DNA of 64,000 nucleotides from Puffinus mauretanicus (taxonomy: Eukaryota > Chordata > Aves > Procellariiformes > Procellariidae): assembly GCA_023333565.1 (NCBI GenBank), contig JAJKFH010002315.1:895558-959557 (forward strand). Direction: 5' to 3'. The notes under the pieces are model-generated. The model was not told where the DNA came from. It saw only the letters and a program-made list of their open reading frames with translations, and did no database searches. A program made the position numbers and the translations under genes. Shown piece by piece: positions 59,641 to 64,000 of this stretch (its first letter is position 1; each line of letters begins with the position of its first letter).

Positions 59641-59780
59641 CCCTCCCGGTGGGCGGGAGACCGGGCGCGGCCCCCGCCTAGGGGCACACCGATGACGTCA
59701 CGCGATGCGCCGCGCATGCGCGGAGCGGCGGGGCTCGGCACCCGCGGAGAGCCCGCGGGCGGAGGTTCGAGGCAGCCCTA
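59641..59780. promoter_or_regulatory. Unassigned CpG promoter-like block with CRE and NRF1 motifs
   Basis: A perfect cAMP-response element TGACGTCA (59693-59700) is followed by the palindromic NRF1 core GCGCATGCGC (59712-59721) in dense CpG sequence. Such pairs mark TATA-less promoters. It lies about 0.7 kb after the DBNDD1 stop and 0.7 kb after the DEF8 stop, so it belongs to neither 5' end. A 60-codon plus-strand frame (59705-59887) starts in it but has no recognisable homology. Confidence 0.55.
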
Positions 59781-60046
59781 GCCCCGGCGGGAGCCCCCGG
59801 CCCGCAGCCCCCGAGCGCCCGCCCGGCCCCCCCCGCCGAGCCAGAGCCGGGACACCAGTGCTGGGTTGCGCAAAGAGGCCTCGTTAATGCTACAGGAAAC
59901 CCGGGGGGCCCCCGCACCGCGCCCGGCCCGCTCCAGCCCTCCCGCAGCCCCCCCCGCCCCGGGGGGCTCAGCCCCGGGACCGGCCGTGTCCGTGGTGCGG
60001 GGGGAACCGGATGTTTTCCCCCCAAATCAGCAGCGTTATCCCAGTA

Positions 60047-60062
60047 GTGTGTGTGTGTGTGT
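60047..60062. repeat. (GT)n microsatellite
   Basis: Eight GT units, followed by a G run, between DBNDD1 and DEF8. Confidence 0.85.
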
Positions 60063-60416
60063 GGGGGGGGTGGGTGGCAGGGCCCCCCGGCTCCTGCCGC
60101 TGCCCCCCCGACGCCCTGCCCAGGCCTCCGACAGCCGCAGAGATGGCGAGAGGAGTTCGGGGTGCCTCTTCCACCCAGTCCCGCTGCGCTCGCCCTCCCC
60201 AGCAGTGCCCGGCGCTCCGGATCGGCTGGCACACTCGCCCACGCCGCACGGATGCGGGCACCAGAGCACCGGATCCCTGCCCTGCCTGCACCCCAGCCCT
60301 GCCTGCACCCCAGCCCTGAGTGGGAGAGTCCCAGGTGTGGACGCTGCCGGCAGGATCAGCGCAGGGATGGCGGCATGGTCCAGCCACCGTGGCAGGTTGG
60401 GGGGCTGGGCCCCCCC

Positions 60417-64000
<3,584 letters not shown>

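Larger units (their letters stand above)
59029..60416. other. DBNDD1-DEF8 intergenic region
   Basis: Holds both 3' UTRs (convergent genes), a CpG island with promoter motifs at 59640-59780 and a GT microsatellite. Human has CENPBD1 between these genes; no CENPB-like DNA-binding frame was found here. No AATAAA was found for either gene. Confidence 0.5.

Noticed and set aside
59705..59887. Possible 60-aa gene after the NRF1 site
   Set aside because: No recognisable similarity and a typical GC-island composition. Kept only as part of the promoter observation.
59029..60416. CENPBD1, expected here from human gene order
   Set aside because: No CENPB-type helix-turn-helix frame was found on either strand.

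Overview
This window is vertebrate nuclear DNA, almost certainly from a bird and not from chicken itself. The genes are split by GT-AG introns. CR1 retrotransposon 3' ends, the typical avian LINE, lie in introns. The composition is very GC-rich with many CpG islands and short introns, as on small avian chromosomes. The encoded E-cadherin resembles chicken L-CAM throughout, including a His-rich propeptide, but with many substitutions. All exon limits below were read by eye from splice sites and reading phase; nothing was searched or aligned by program.

Layout from left to right. (1) TANGO6 on the minus strand (14 exons, about 920 residues visible; its last exons lie beyond position 1). (2) CDH1/L-CAM on the minus strand, 16 coding exons, 883 aa. 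(3) CDH3 (P-cadherin, the K-CAM/B-cadherin type) on the minus strand, 15 coding exons, 852 aa. (4) A broken third type I cadherin on the plus strand, six exons with two frameshifts and no transmembrane region. (5) URAH (5-hydroxyisourate hydrolase) on the plus strand, intact, 137 aa. (6) GAS8/DRC4 on the minus strand, 480 aa, convergent with URAH. (7) DBNDD1 on the plus strand, 164 aa, head-to-head with GAS8. (8) DEF8 on the minus strand, 440 aa.

In human, TANGO6-CDH1-CDH3 lies at 16q22.1 while URAHP-GAS8-DBNDD1-DEF8 lies at 16q24.3. Here the two blocks are contiguous, joined at the cadherin relic and URAH. The genes form functional neighbourhoods rather than a pathway: two adhesion cadherins with E-box/GC-box promoters, a ciliary dynein regulator with RFX-like X-boxes, a purine catabolism enzyme, and a lysosome-positioning adaptor.

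The most unusual signals are: the inverted third cadherin, whose first exons and introns nearly copy CDH1 while its later exons match neither neighbour; a tract of about 280 bp with one substitution seen shared by the 3' ends of CDH1 and CDH3, best explained by gene conversion; a 47-bp tandem array of YY1-like sites at the TANGO6 start; a long inverted repeat in a TANGO6 intron; and an unassigned CRE/NRF1 CpG promoter between DBNDD1 and DEF8.
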